The position numbers and the translations under genes are program-made. Below the pieces are notes generated by a model. The model saw only the letters and a program-made list of their open reading frames with translations. It was not told where the DNA came from and searched no databases. A stretch of 6,965 nt of DNA from Thermoprotei archaeon (lineage in GTDB: Archaea > Thermoproteota > Methanomethylicia > Nezhaarchaeales > WYZ-LMO8): positions 1-6,965 of the forward strand of contig QMSF01000047.1 in the NCBI GenBank assembly GCA_003649565.1, in the 5' to 3' direction. This document shows, piece after piece, positions 1 through 4,941 of the stretch (its first letter is position 1; each line of letters starts with the position of its first letter).

Positions 1-96
1 CTTGAGGGCTTCATAGCAGTATCTGCAATTATGAGGGCCTTAGAATTTAAGCTGGGCTTATACAATCATCATCTTAGTGATATGGGAAATGTTTAA
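1..96 (+). CDS. Possible C-terminal end of an unrecognised protein (partial, 5' end outside window)
   Basis: The first + strand frame stays open from base 1 to a TAA at 94-96 and would encode about 31 residues, beginning LEGFIAVSAIMRALEF and ending in a Gly-Asn-Val tail after a double His. The other two + frames hit stops within about 15 bases. The stretch looks like a helix followed by a short tail, and its codon choice resembles the neighbouring genes. I do not recognise the family, and 31 codons is too short to be sure it is coding. If real, the gene ends about 35 nt before the tRNA-His and runs in the same direction. Confidence 0.4.
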   Translation, partial: LEGFIAVSAIMRALEFKLGLYNHHLSDMGNV

Positions 97-112
97 GTGG
101 AGAAGTTATTTG
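86..112 (+). promoter_or_regulatory. Candidate TATA/BRE region for the tRNA-His/tRNA-Ala unit
   Basis: Two AT-rich elements lie upstream of the tRNA-His. One is GAAATGTTTAAG at 86-97, with a purine-rich BRE-like start. The other is AAGTTATTT at about 103-111. Counting roughly 25 nt downstream places initiation near 118-122 for the first and near 130 for the second, the latter almost at the tRNA 5' end. Neither matches the archaeal box A perfectly, so only the region is assigned. It would drive both tRNAs and perhaps the cupin gene. Confidence 0.35.
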
Positions 113-131
113 TTTGCGATAACAGAAACGG

Positions 132-236
132 GGCCGAGGTGGCGTAGACTGGCTAACGCGCCGGCCTGTGCCACCAGGTGTTATGCCGGTGGGGGTAAGG
201 AGCCGGAGATCGCGGGTTCAAGTCCCGCCCTCGGCC
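132..236 (+). tRNA. tRNA-His (anticodon GTG) with an intron in the anticodon loop
   Basis: A full cloverleaf folds once about 29 nt are removed. The acceptor stem is 133-139 with 229-235, and U8 is at 140. The D stem is 142-145 with 156-159. The anticodon stem CCGGC (161-165) pairs with GCCGG (202-206). The T stem is 212-216 with 224-228 around loop TTCAAGT. The anticodon is GTG at 168-170. Identity is supported independently by the two His hallmarks: an encoded extra G at -1 (132) facing discriminator C73 (236). The 3' CCA is not encoded directly, since TCCA follows C73. The intron fills the 3' side of the anticodon loop. tRNA-Ala follows after 20 nt in the same direction. Confidence 0.93.
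171..199 (+). other. tRNA-His intron (boundaries approximate)
   Basis: Thirty nt lie between G36 of the anticodon (170) and A38 (201), one of which must be nucleotide 37. Removing 171-199 gives the loop CTGTGGA with the expected purine G at 37. Removing 170-198 gives the same product. The canonical 37/38 position (intron 172-200) would leave an unusual C37. Inside, CCACC (171-175) pairs with GGTGG (188-192) to form a hairpin. The central helix expected for a strict bulge-helix-bulge at 37/38 is poor: C166 faces A198, followed by U-A, G-U and U-G pairs. Exact splice sites are therefore left open. Confidence 0.8.
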
Positions 237-256
237 TCCACATAACAATTGGATGA

Positions 257-330
257 GGGCCGGTAGATCAGTCTGGTAGATCGCCCGCTTTGCGAGCGGG
301 AGGTCGCGGGTTCAAGTCCCGCCCGGTCCA
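257..330 (+). tRNA. tRNA-Ala (anticodon TGC), intronless
   Basis: The acceptor stem GGGCCGG (257-263) pairs with CCGGTCC (323-329), and the third pair is G259-U327. This is the G3:U70 wobble that specifies alanine. The D stem is 266-269 with 279-282. The anticodon stem CCCGC (284-288) pairs with GCGGG (296-300) around loop TTTGCGA, which gives anticodon TGC at 291-293. The T stem is 306-310 with 318-322. The discriminator is A330 and no CCA is encoded. The gene lies 20 nt after tRNA-His and 31 nt before the cupin start, so it is probably processed from a longer transcript. Confidence 0.97.
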
Positions 331-349
331 CTATTCTCTTTACGGTTAT

Positions 350-355
350 GGTGAT
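350..355 (+). promoter_or_regulatory. Shine-Dalgarno site that fixes the cupin start
   Basis: GGTGAT, continuing as GGTGATGAGG to 359, matches the archaeal 16S 3' end (ATCACCTCC complement) and ends 6 nt before the TTG at 362. It is the only strong ribosome binding sequence upstream of the cupin domain. It rules out the longer reading frame that begins inside the tRNA-Ala anticodon loop. Confidence 0.75.
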
Positions 356-361
356 GAGGCT

Positions 362-724
362 TTGATTGTTATAAAGATTAATGAAAAGGAGGCTTTTCGA
401 ACGATTGATGGTTCAGAGGTTATTGAAGTTATAGGACTGAAGAGCATGGGGATGAGAAGGTTAAGCATAGCAATTGCCAAGGTACGGGGGCATACAAGGA
501 CGTTGAAGCATAGACATAGCTTTTTGGAGGTTTATTACATAGAGAAAGGCAAGGGTATAATGCATATTGAGGAGGAAGAGAGGCTTGTGTGTAAAGGTGA
601 TTTCATAGTTATTCCTGAGGGCCACTTACATTACATAGAAAATGTGGAGGACGACGATCTTATAATATGGTGTATATGCGTTCCAGCATTTACATTTGAG
701 GGTACAAAACTCGAAGAACATTAG
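362..724 (+). CDS. Small single-domain cupin protein (120 aa), function unknown
   Basis: This is a single double-stranded beta-helix (cupin) protein. Motif 1 shows His50-x-His52 and Glu56 before a KGKG turn. Motif 2 is GDFIVIPEGHLHYIEN (79-94), which matches the family pattern of Gly, Pro-x-Gly, His90 and Asn94 residue for residue. The 3-His/1-Glu metal site is therefore complete, and a metal-dependent sugar-isomerase, dioxygenase or ligand-sensing role is possible, but the substrate cannot be read from sequence. The length suits a stand-alone cupin, with no signal peptide or DNA-binding domain. The frame stays open upstream into the tRNA-Ala, but the TTG at 362 with its well-placed GGTGAT is the sensible start. 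The stop codon overlaps that of the opposing pdxT, and transcription probably comes through from the tRNAs. Confidence 0.85.
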   Translation: MIVIKINEKEAFRTIDGSEVIEVIGLKSMGMRRLSIAIAKVRGHTRTLKHRHSFLEVYYIEKGKGIMHIEEEERLVCKGDFIVIPEGHLHYIENVEDDDLIIWCICVPAFTFEGTKLEEH

Positions 725-1326
725 CTTAGCGCGTTTTTTATGAAGAATTCATGTATCCTCGTGTCGTTTGTTAATTCTGGGTGAAATGTTGCTGCTAACA
801 TTTTGTCTTGCTGTACTAGAACTGGAAGGCCATCATATGTGGCTAGGATCTTTACGTTATCTCCAACAAACTCTATTGCGGGTGCTCTTATGAAAACTCC
901 TCTAAAAGGCTTGCTTCCTAATGCTGGTATGTCTAGGTCTACTTCAAAGGACTCTTTTTGCCTGCCATAGTAGTTCCTTATGATTTTGATGTCCATAACC
1001 CCTATGAGCGGTTGCTCGACTTTACCAACCTTCGCATCACGAACTTCTTTGGCCAATAGTATTGTTCCAGCACAGGTACCAAAGACTGGAAGGCCGTTTT
1101 CAATTCTTTCTCTTAAAGCACTTAATAGCCCGGTTCTCTCAGCGACTCTACCTATTACAGTGCTTTCGCCTCCAGGTATCACTACGCCTTGCACATTCTC
1201 TAAGTCAATCGACTTTTTTACTAGCTTTACATCTCCATCTAGGCCTAGCCTTGCCATTGCTAGCTTTAATGACTGCACATGTTCTGAGACTGCTCCCTGG
1301 ATCGCTACGACACCGAGTTTAAGCAA
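721..1326 (-). CDS. pdxT: Pyridoxal 5'-phosphate synthase glutaminase subunit PdxT
   Basis: Class I glutamine amidotransferase subunit of the DXP-independent PLP synthase. It hydrolyses glutamine and passes ammonia to PdxS in a cytosolic complex. The family's features are present in order: the N-terminal GVVAIQGAVSEH strand-turn, the PGGEST oxyanion/glutamine loop (51-56), the nucleophile Cys85 in GTCAG, the RAPAIE segment near 147-152, and the catalytic His182-x-Glu184 pair in FHPEL. The 201 aa length is typical. I chose TTG 1326 over GTG 1335 because the only Shine-Dalgarno site, GAGGTG at 1338-1333, overlaps that GTG but sits 6 nt before the TTG. The resulting N-terminus MLKLGVVAIQG also matches homologues such as the B. 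subtilis protein. It starts 1 nt after the pdxS stop, so the two are translationally coupled. Confidence 0.95.
   Translation of the reverse strand: MLKLGVVAIQGAVSEHVQSLKLAMARLGLDGDVKLVKKSIDLENVQGVVIPGGESTVIGRVAERTGLLSALRERIENGLPVFGTCAGTILLAKEVRDAKVGKVEQPLIGVMDIKIIRNYYGRQKESFEVDLDIPALGSKPFRGVFIRAPAIEFVGDNVKILATYDGLPVLVQQDKMLAATFHPELTNDTRIHEFFIKNALS
734..739 (+). terminator. Candidate U-tract terminator for the cupin transcript
   Basis: Six consecutive T follow a GCGCG stretch about 10 nt after the cupin stop. Archaeal RNA polymerase terminates at such tracts without needing a hairpin. The tract lies antisense in the last codons of pdxT, so some overlap of the two transcripts is expected. No equally good tract is visible for pdxT in the other direction, only GTTTTG inside the cupin 3' end. 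Confidence 0.35.
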
Positions 1327-1327
1327 A

Positions 1328-2323
1328 TTATGCACCTCTTAATTGAAGCATTTCTTCGGGCTTTAGCGTTTTGATATCTATCCCTATCATGGACTTCTTT
1401 TCAGATACCATTCTACATGCTTCAACGACTATTTCAGGGTCGTCCCAATGTGTTGTGGCCAGGACTATCGCCTTGGCTCTTGACTCTGGATCTGAAGATT
1501 TGAAGATTCCTGAACCTACGAATATGCCATCAGCTCCAAGAAGCATCATTAGGGCTGCATCGGCTGGAGTTGCGATTCCTCCAGCGGCGAAGTTGACTAC
1601 CGGGAGTCTGCCTAGTCTTGCTGTTTCTTTTACTAGCTCGTATGAGACATTGTAGTTCTTAGCTGCGTCTAATAACTCTTCGTCGTTCATGGCTCTCAAT
1701 GCCCTTATCTCGCCCATGATTAGCTTCATGTGCTTGACCGCTTCAGATACGTTGCCTGTCCCCGCTTCGCCTTTTGTCCTAATCATCGATGCTCCTTCGT
1801 AGATTCTCCTTAATGCTTCGCCAAGGTTTCTAGCGCCATTAACAAATGGTGTTTTGAAAAGCCATTTGTTTATGTGATGTTTTTCATCAGCTGGTGTTAG
1901 GACTTCGCTTTCATCAATCATATCTACCCCTATGCTTTCAAGCACCTTGGCCTCCATGTAGTGTCCTATCCTACATTTGGCCATAACTGGAATTGTTATG
2001 TGATCCATGACTTCCTCTATTACCTTGACATCCGCCATTCTAGCTACTCCACCAGCTTTCCTCACATCGTATGGTAGCTTATCCAGTACCATAACCGAGA
2101 CTGCTCCGGCTTCTTCGGCTATTTGTGCTTGTTCAACATTTGTAACGTCCATACAAACACCGCCTTTTTGCATTTGAGCAAAACCTCTCTTGACTACAAT
2201 GGTGCCTCGTGCTGGCACTCTTAATTCTGATGGGAGAGGTGATGGTGAGAATAAGTCCTTCATTTTATCTCTTGCCTCGAGAAGACCGTAAAGAAAGTCT
2301 TTAAGCTCTTCTAGCTTATCCAC
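1328..2323 (-). CDS. pdxS: Pyridoxal 5'-phosphate synthase lyase subunit PdxS
   Basis: Builds PLP from ribose 5-phosphate, glyceraldehyde 3-phosphate and ammonia supplied by PdxT. The TIM-barrel core aligns without gaps through its first half with the B. subtilis enzyme as I recall it. Asp59 (QKGGVCMD) corresponds to Asp24; Lys116 ([10 protein letters not shown]) to Lys81, which holds the ribose Schiff base; and Lys184 ([10 protein letters not shown]) to Lys149, which transfers the intermediate. [18 protein letters not shown] and [11 protein letters not shown] form the phosphate site. About 35 extra N-terminal residues precede the core, and the roughly 37-residue insert I recall in the M. jannaschii protein is absent; both resemble crenarchaeal homologues. 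The start is GTG 2323, preceded by GAGGT at 2337-2333; TTG 2341 would add six residues but has no ribosome site. pdxT follows directly. Confidence 0.97.
   Translation of the reverse strand: MDKLEELKDFLYGLLEARDKMKDLFSPSPLPSELRVPARGTIVVKRGFAQMQKGGVCMDVTNVEQAQIAEEAGAVSVMVLDKLPYDVRKAGGVARMADVKVIEEVMDHITIPVMAKCRIGHYMEAKVLESIGVDMIDESEVLTPADEKHHINKWLFKTPFVNGARNLGEALRRIYEGASMIRTKGEAGTGNVSEAVKHMKLIMGEIRALRAMNDEELLDAAKNYNVSYELVKETARLGRLPVVNFAAGGIATPADAALMMLLGADGIFVGSGIFKSSDPESRAKAIVLATTHWDDPEIVVEACRMVSEKKSMIGIDIKTLKPEEMLQLRGA
1333..1338 (-). promoter_or_regulatory. Shine-Dalgarno site for pdxT inside the pdxS 3' end
   Basis: On the - strand GAGGTG forms the last Arg-Gly-Ala codons of pdxS and ends 6 nt before TTG 1326. 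It couples pdxT initiation to arrival of ribosomes at the end of pdxS and argues against the upstream GTG, which is part of the site itself. Confidence 0.65.
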
Positions 2324-2365
2324 TACATATCGACCTCTCAATACAACAAATAATTGGTAGAACTA

Positions 2366-2373
2366 CTTATAAG
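2366..2373. promoter_or_regulatory. Palindromic TATA-like box shared by pdxS and argF
   Basis: CTTATAAG is a perfect palindrome placed almost centrally in the divergent gap between pdxS and argF. Counting about 25 nt outward puts initiation near 2343 on the - strand and near 2396 on the + strand. Both give leaders of about 20 nt that just contain the Shine-Dalgarno sites of pdxS (GAGGT) and argF (GTGGTGG). No other good TATA element is correctly placed; TATATTATT at 2391-2399 is too close to argF. A clear purine-rich BRE is not visible on either side. Confidence 0.5.
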
Positions 2374-2417
2374 CATTGACGTTGCTTTCGTATATTATTG
2401 CCTAGTGGTGGCGCTTT

Positions 2418-3353
2418 ATGAGCCTAAAGGGACGTGATATTTTAACGCTTCAAGAATTAACTTCAGATGAGATACTCATGATTATCAATAAATGCTTTGA
2501 ATTGAAAAGTGAATGGACAAGAGGGTTGAGGAAGAGAGAAGAGCTTGAAGGTAAGACTATATGCCTGCTTTTCGAAAAGCCATCTACGAGGACAAGGCTT
2601 GCGTTCGAAGTTGCTACTGCAAGCTTAGGCGCTTACCCCATTTATGCCTCTGCCTCTGAATTACAGCTTGCACGTGGTGAAGCGCTCTCAGACACAGCTA
2701 AGGTGCTTTCTAGAATGGTAGATTGTGTAATAGCTAGGGTTAAAGCTCATAGTACCATTGAGGAGCTGGCAGAGCACTGCACTATACCCGTGATAAACGG
2801 TCTTAGCGATTTGCATCATCCAACACAAGCGTTGACTGACGTCTTCACAATGTTTGAGGTTAAGGGCAAGAGGAAGTTAAAGGTGGCATTTATCGGTGAT
2901 GGTGGCGCTAATACATGTCATAGCTTGATGATATGTTGCAGCAAGCTTGGATTAGACATGGTAATTGCATGCCCCCCTGAATTTAGACCTAAGGATGAGA
3001 TATGGAATTTGGCGATGAAGAATTCTGAGGTGAGCGGTTCGCATATCGAGATAGTTGAAGAGCCATTCATAGCAGTTAAGGAGGCTGACGTCATTTATAC
3101 CGATGTTTTTGTTAGCATGGGATTTGAAGCTGAGAGAGATATTAGATTAAGGAGGTTTCTACCCAAGTATCAGGTTAACAAGGAGCTTGTGGAGAAAGCA
3201 CCTAGTGACTACATATTTATGCATTGTCTTCCAGCTAAGCGAGGTGAAGAAGTTACCGATGAGGTAATTGATGACGCTGAGCATTCTGTTGTTTGGATGC
3301 AATCAGAAAACAAGTTGCATATGGCCAGAGCAATACTTAGCTTGGTAATGTAG
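2418..3353 (+). CDS. argF: Ornithine carbamoyltransferase
   Basis: Catalyses carbamoyl phosphate plus ornithine to citrulline plus phosphate, the sixth step of arginine synthesis, in the cytosol. The N-terminal carbamoyl-phosphate domain carries the STRTR loop (56-60), Arg107 and HPTQ (134-137). The C-terminal ornithine domain carries Asp229 followed by the SMG loop (233-235) and the HCLPAKRGEEV motif (269-279), whose Cys270 marks ornithine rather than aspartate carbamoyltransferases. The 311 aa length is normal. SMG-Phe-Glu replaces the commoner SMG-Gln-Glu, and Phe231 sits where Trp is frequent, so a related carbamoyltransferase cannot be wholly excluded. ATG 2418 is preceded by GTGGTGG (2405-2411) at 6 nt. 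dtdA follows after 11 nt, probably in one transcript from the divergent promoter. Confidence 0.92.
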   Translation: MSLKGRDILTLQELTSDEILMIINKCFELKSEWTRGLRKREELEGKTICLLFEKPSTRTRLAFEVATASLGAYPIYASASELQLARGEALSDTAKVLSRMVDCVIARVKAHSTIEELAEHCTIPVINGLSDLHHPTQALTDVFTMFEVKGKRKLKVAFIGDGGANTCHSLMICCSKLGLDMVIACPPEFRPKDEIWNLAMKNSEVSGSHIEIVEEPFIAVKEADVIYTDVFVSMGFEAERDIRLRRFLPKYQVNKELVEKAPSDYIFMHCLPAKRGEEVTDEVIDDAEHSVVWMQSENKLHMARAILSLVM

Positions 3354-3364
3354 AGGGATATAGG

Positions 3365-4189
3365 GTGATAGAAGGGCGCTTAGCCATAGTATGTTCAAAG
3401 ACCGATCCAGCAAGCATGAATATTCGAAGTAAGCTTCTAGAAATTCTCGACTTTAAGAAGACAATGGATAAAGTCTGTAATGAAGAAGTCTATAGGTTAG
3501 ATGATGTCTTTTTAGTGACTATAGATCATGAGACGATATATGCCGATGAGATTGAAAACCTCATAAAAGTTAATGGAGTGATATTCGCATCGCGTCATGC
3601 AGCTGAGTCGGGTATGCCAGCATTTTTAGCTCATACACCTGGAAATTGGACTGACCAAGCATTATACGGAGGCAAACCTAGAAGCATATGCATCGCTATG
3701 CCTATTCACTTAAAGAAGGCTGTGATGTCTCTCGAGAGACTTCGAATTGAAGAAGGATTTACTGATTGGAAATGCGGATTAGAGGTCACCCATCATGGAC
3801 CTTACCTCGATGAGACGCCAGCTATGTTCATAGAGCTAGGCAGCACCCCTAAAGAATGGAGTAACGATAAAGCTGCTATGGTTGTTGCTCAAGCAATAGC
3901 TGAATTATTAGATGTGAAAAATGAAGGAAAAGTTGCTGTTGGTTTTGGAGGACCGCATTACGCTCCTCAATTTAATAGAATAATTCTAAATGAGGATTTG
4001 GCGATCTCACACATAATTCCGAAATATGCTTTTCCTCATGTCACAGAAAGAGAGATAATGCTCGCTATTGAGAGGAGCATCGTTAAGCCAGTTATAGCGC
4101 TAATAGACTGGAAGGGTCTTAAATCTGATGAGAGGCAGTTGGTGCTCAATGTATGTAGTAAAGCAGGGCTACAAGTCAGGAAAGTCTAA
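3365..4189 (+). CDS. dtdA: D-aminoacyl-tRNA deacylase, archaeal DTD2 type
   Basis: Hydrolyses the ester bond of D-amino acids mischarged on tRNA, keeping D-residues out of proteins; this family serves archaea and plants and binds zinc. Its signature blocks are all present: FASRHAAES (74-82), HTPGNW (90-95), EVTHHGP (140-146), the ELGS strand (157-160) and GFGGPHYAP (193-201). The conserved His and Glu residues of these blocks form the active site. The 274 aa length is typical. The start is GTG 3365, with GAGGG (3353-3357) 7 nt upstream overlapping the argF stop codon, so translation is probably coupled to argF. Nothing metabolic links it to arginine synthesis; the pairing looks like shared transcription only. 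Confidence 0.94.
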   Translation: MIEGRLAIVCSKTDPASMNIRSKLLEILDFKKTMDKVCNEEVYRLDDVFLVTIDHETIYADEIENLIKVNGVIFASRHAAESGMPAFLAHTPGNWTDQALYGGKPRSICIAMPIHLKKAVMSLERLRIEEGFTDWKCGLEVTHHGPYLDETPAMFIELGSTPKEWSNDKAAMVVAQAIAELLDVKNEGKVAVGFGGPHYAPQFNRIILNEDLAISHIIPKYAFPHVTEREIMLAIERSIVKPVIALIDWKGLKSDERQLVLNVCSKAGLQVRKV

Positions 4190-4210
4190 TGGCTACAAGT
4201 TTTAGTACCA

Positions 4211-4250
4211 AAAAGAAAAGTTATAATAGAGGTTTTCCAGCTACTGGAGA
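4211..4250 (+). promoter_or_regulatory. Promoter of the secE-spt5-ribosomal protein operon
   Basis: A purine run AAAAGAAAAG (4211-4220), a good BRE, directly precedes the TATA box TTATAATA (4221-4228). This predicts initiation near 4249-4253, about 27 nt before secE. It is the best archaeal promoter in the window and separates the operon from dtdA. The remaining bases of 4190-4277 hold only a short T4 run at 4200-4203, possibly a weak terminator for dtdA, and an inverted repeat at 4236-4248. Confidence 0.65.
4236..4248. repeat. Inverted repeat between the secE TATA box and the predicted start of transcription
   Basis: TCCAG and CTGGA flank the 3-nt spacer CTA. Two further outward pairs (a T-G wobble and T-A) extend the dyad to 4234-4250. 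It lies 8 nt after the TATA box and reaches the predicted initiation site, a position suited to a repressor operator. It is too short to exclude chance. Confidence 0.35.
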
Positions 4251-4277
4251 CAACTAAGGTAAAAGGGGTTTCGAGGT

Positions 4278-4454
4278 TTGGGTATAAAGCAGGCTCTCTG
4301 GGACATAGCAAGAATACTGAAGGTAGCGCGAAGACCTGATAGAAGAGAGTTCATGTTGATGTTAAAGGTTTGTAGCTTGGGTCTTGTAGTGCTTGGAGTT
4401 TATGGCTTCATAATCTTGTACCTTTCATTCATATTCCTCTTCGGAGCACCTTAG
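4278..4454 (+). CDS. secE: Protein translocase subunit SecE (Sec61 gamma), 58 aa
   Basis: Small tail-anchored subunit that clamps the SecY channel of the preprotein translocase in the cytoplasmic membrane. The protein starts MGIKQALWDIARILKVARRP with an amphipathic helix. It then has the basic PDRREF turn (20-25) typical of SecE and one hydrophobic transmembrane segment of about 25 residues (30-56), ending in GAP. The 58 aa length is usual for archaea. An in-frame TAA at 4260-4262 leaves TTG 4278 as the first usable start. AGGGG at 4264-4268 is 9 nt upstream, while GAGGT directly abuts the start and is too close to serve. spt5 begins 14 nt downstream, the standard archaeal secE-spt5 order, which strongly supports the call. 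Confidence 0.92.
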   Translation: MGIKQALWDIARILKVARRPDRREFMLMLKVCSLGLVVLGVYGFIILYLSFIFLFGAP

Positions 4455-4468
4455 AATGGTGAATTAAA

Positions 4469-4939
4469 ATGTCAACAGCTGCTAAAGCGAGCTTTTATCT
4501 TGTTAGAACAACTATAGGCCAAGAGAGAAGCGTAGCCATGATAGCTGAAGATAGAATTAAGCGAGCTAACATCCCAATTAAGTCGATAGCCGTCATAGAA
4601 GGTATGAGAGGTTATATAATAGTTGAAACTGATAGGCCTGATGTAATAGACAAAGCTTTTTATGGCATTAAACATGTAAGAGGAGTTGTTGCTAAGAAAG
4701 TTAGCTTTAGTGAGATAGAAAACTTCCTAGTGCCTAGACCATCAATAGAGGGAATAGATGTAGGAGACATCGTAGAGATAGTGGCAGGGCCCTTGAAGGG
4801 TCTTAGGGGGACGATAACGAGGGTTGATAAGAGCAAGGAAGAAGTAACGTTAGAACTTCATGAAACTAGCTACCCTCTACCAATAACCGTTCATGGTGAT
4901 TACGTAAAAGTTGTTGAGAAGGCTAAGAAGGTGAGTTAG
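4469..4939 (+). CDS. spt5: Transcription elongation factor Spt5 (archaeal NusG)
   Basis: Binds the RNA polymerase clamp across the DNA cleft, usually with Spt4, and raises processivity; it can also contact ribosomal protein uS10. The NGN domain spans about residues 7-88, starting FYLVRTTIGQE, with the conserved GYIIVE strand (48-53) and a hydrophobic patch. A short linker (PRPSIEGI) leads to the KOW domain, in which GDIVEIVAGPLKGLRG (99-114) is the signature. The 156 aa length is that of an archaeal two-domain Spt5, without the repeats of eukaryotic Spt5. ATG 4469 has GGTGA at 4458-4462 with 6 nt spacing. It is co-transcribed with secE and the downstream ribosomal protein genes; uL11 starts 2 nt after its stop. 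Confidence 0.96.
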   Translation: MSTAAKASFYLVRTTIGQERSVAMIAEDRIKRANIPIKSIAVIEGMRGYIIVETDRPDVIDKAFYGIKHVRGVVAKKVSFSEIENFLVPRPSIEGIDVGDIVEIVAGPLKGLRGTITRVDKSKEEVTLELHETSYPLPITVHGDYVKVVEKAKKVS

Positions 4940-4941
4940 AC

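Noticed and set aside
236..240. Encoded CCA at the end of tRNA-His
   Set aside because: CCA at 238-240 is separated from discriminator C73 by an extra T. Shifting the acceptor stem to make it fit would misplace U8 and leave an extra base after the T stem.
290..361. Longer reading frame of the cupin starting at 290
   Set aside because: The extra 24 codons lie in the tRNA-Ala anticodon and T arms and the short leader. No ribosome site precedes 290, while GGTGAT sits 6 nt before TTG 362.
351..440. GTGATGA resembling the C box of a C/D guide RNA, with CTGA at 437
   Set aside because: The boxes are about 90 nt apart, with no convincing D'/C' pair between them, and the GTGATGA is explained as the cupin ribosome site.
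980..1342. Two + strand open frames (980-1342 and 1062-1322)
   Set aside because: Both run antisense to pdxT, have Ser/Leu-rich low-information translations and no ribosome site or recognisable domain.
1371..1655. + strand open frame of 94 codons
   Set aside because: Antisense to the strongly conserved C-terminal half of PdxS; no independent support.
2418..3353. Aspartate carbamoyltransferase (pyrB) or another carbamoyltransferase instead of argF
   Set aside because: The HCLPAKRGEEV motif, the Asp229/SMG loop and the overall order fit ornithine carbamoyltransferase; HPTQ alone is shared by both families.
4472..4675. - strand open frame of 67 codons
   Set aside because: Lies wholly inside the spt5 NGN domain on the opposite strand.
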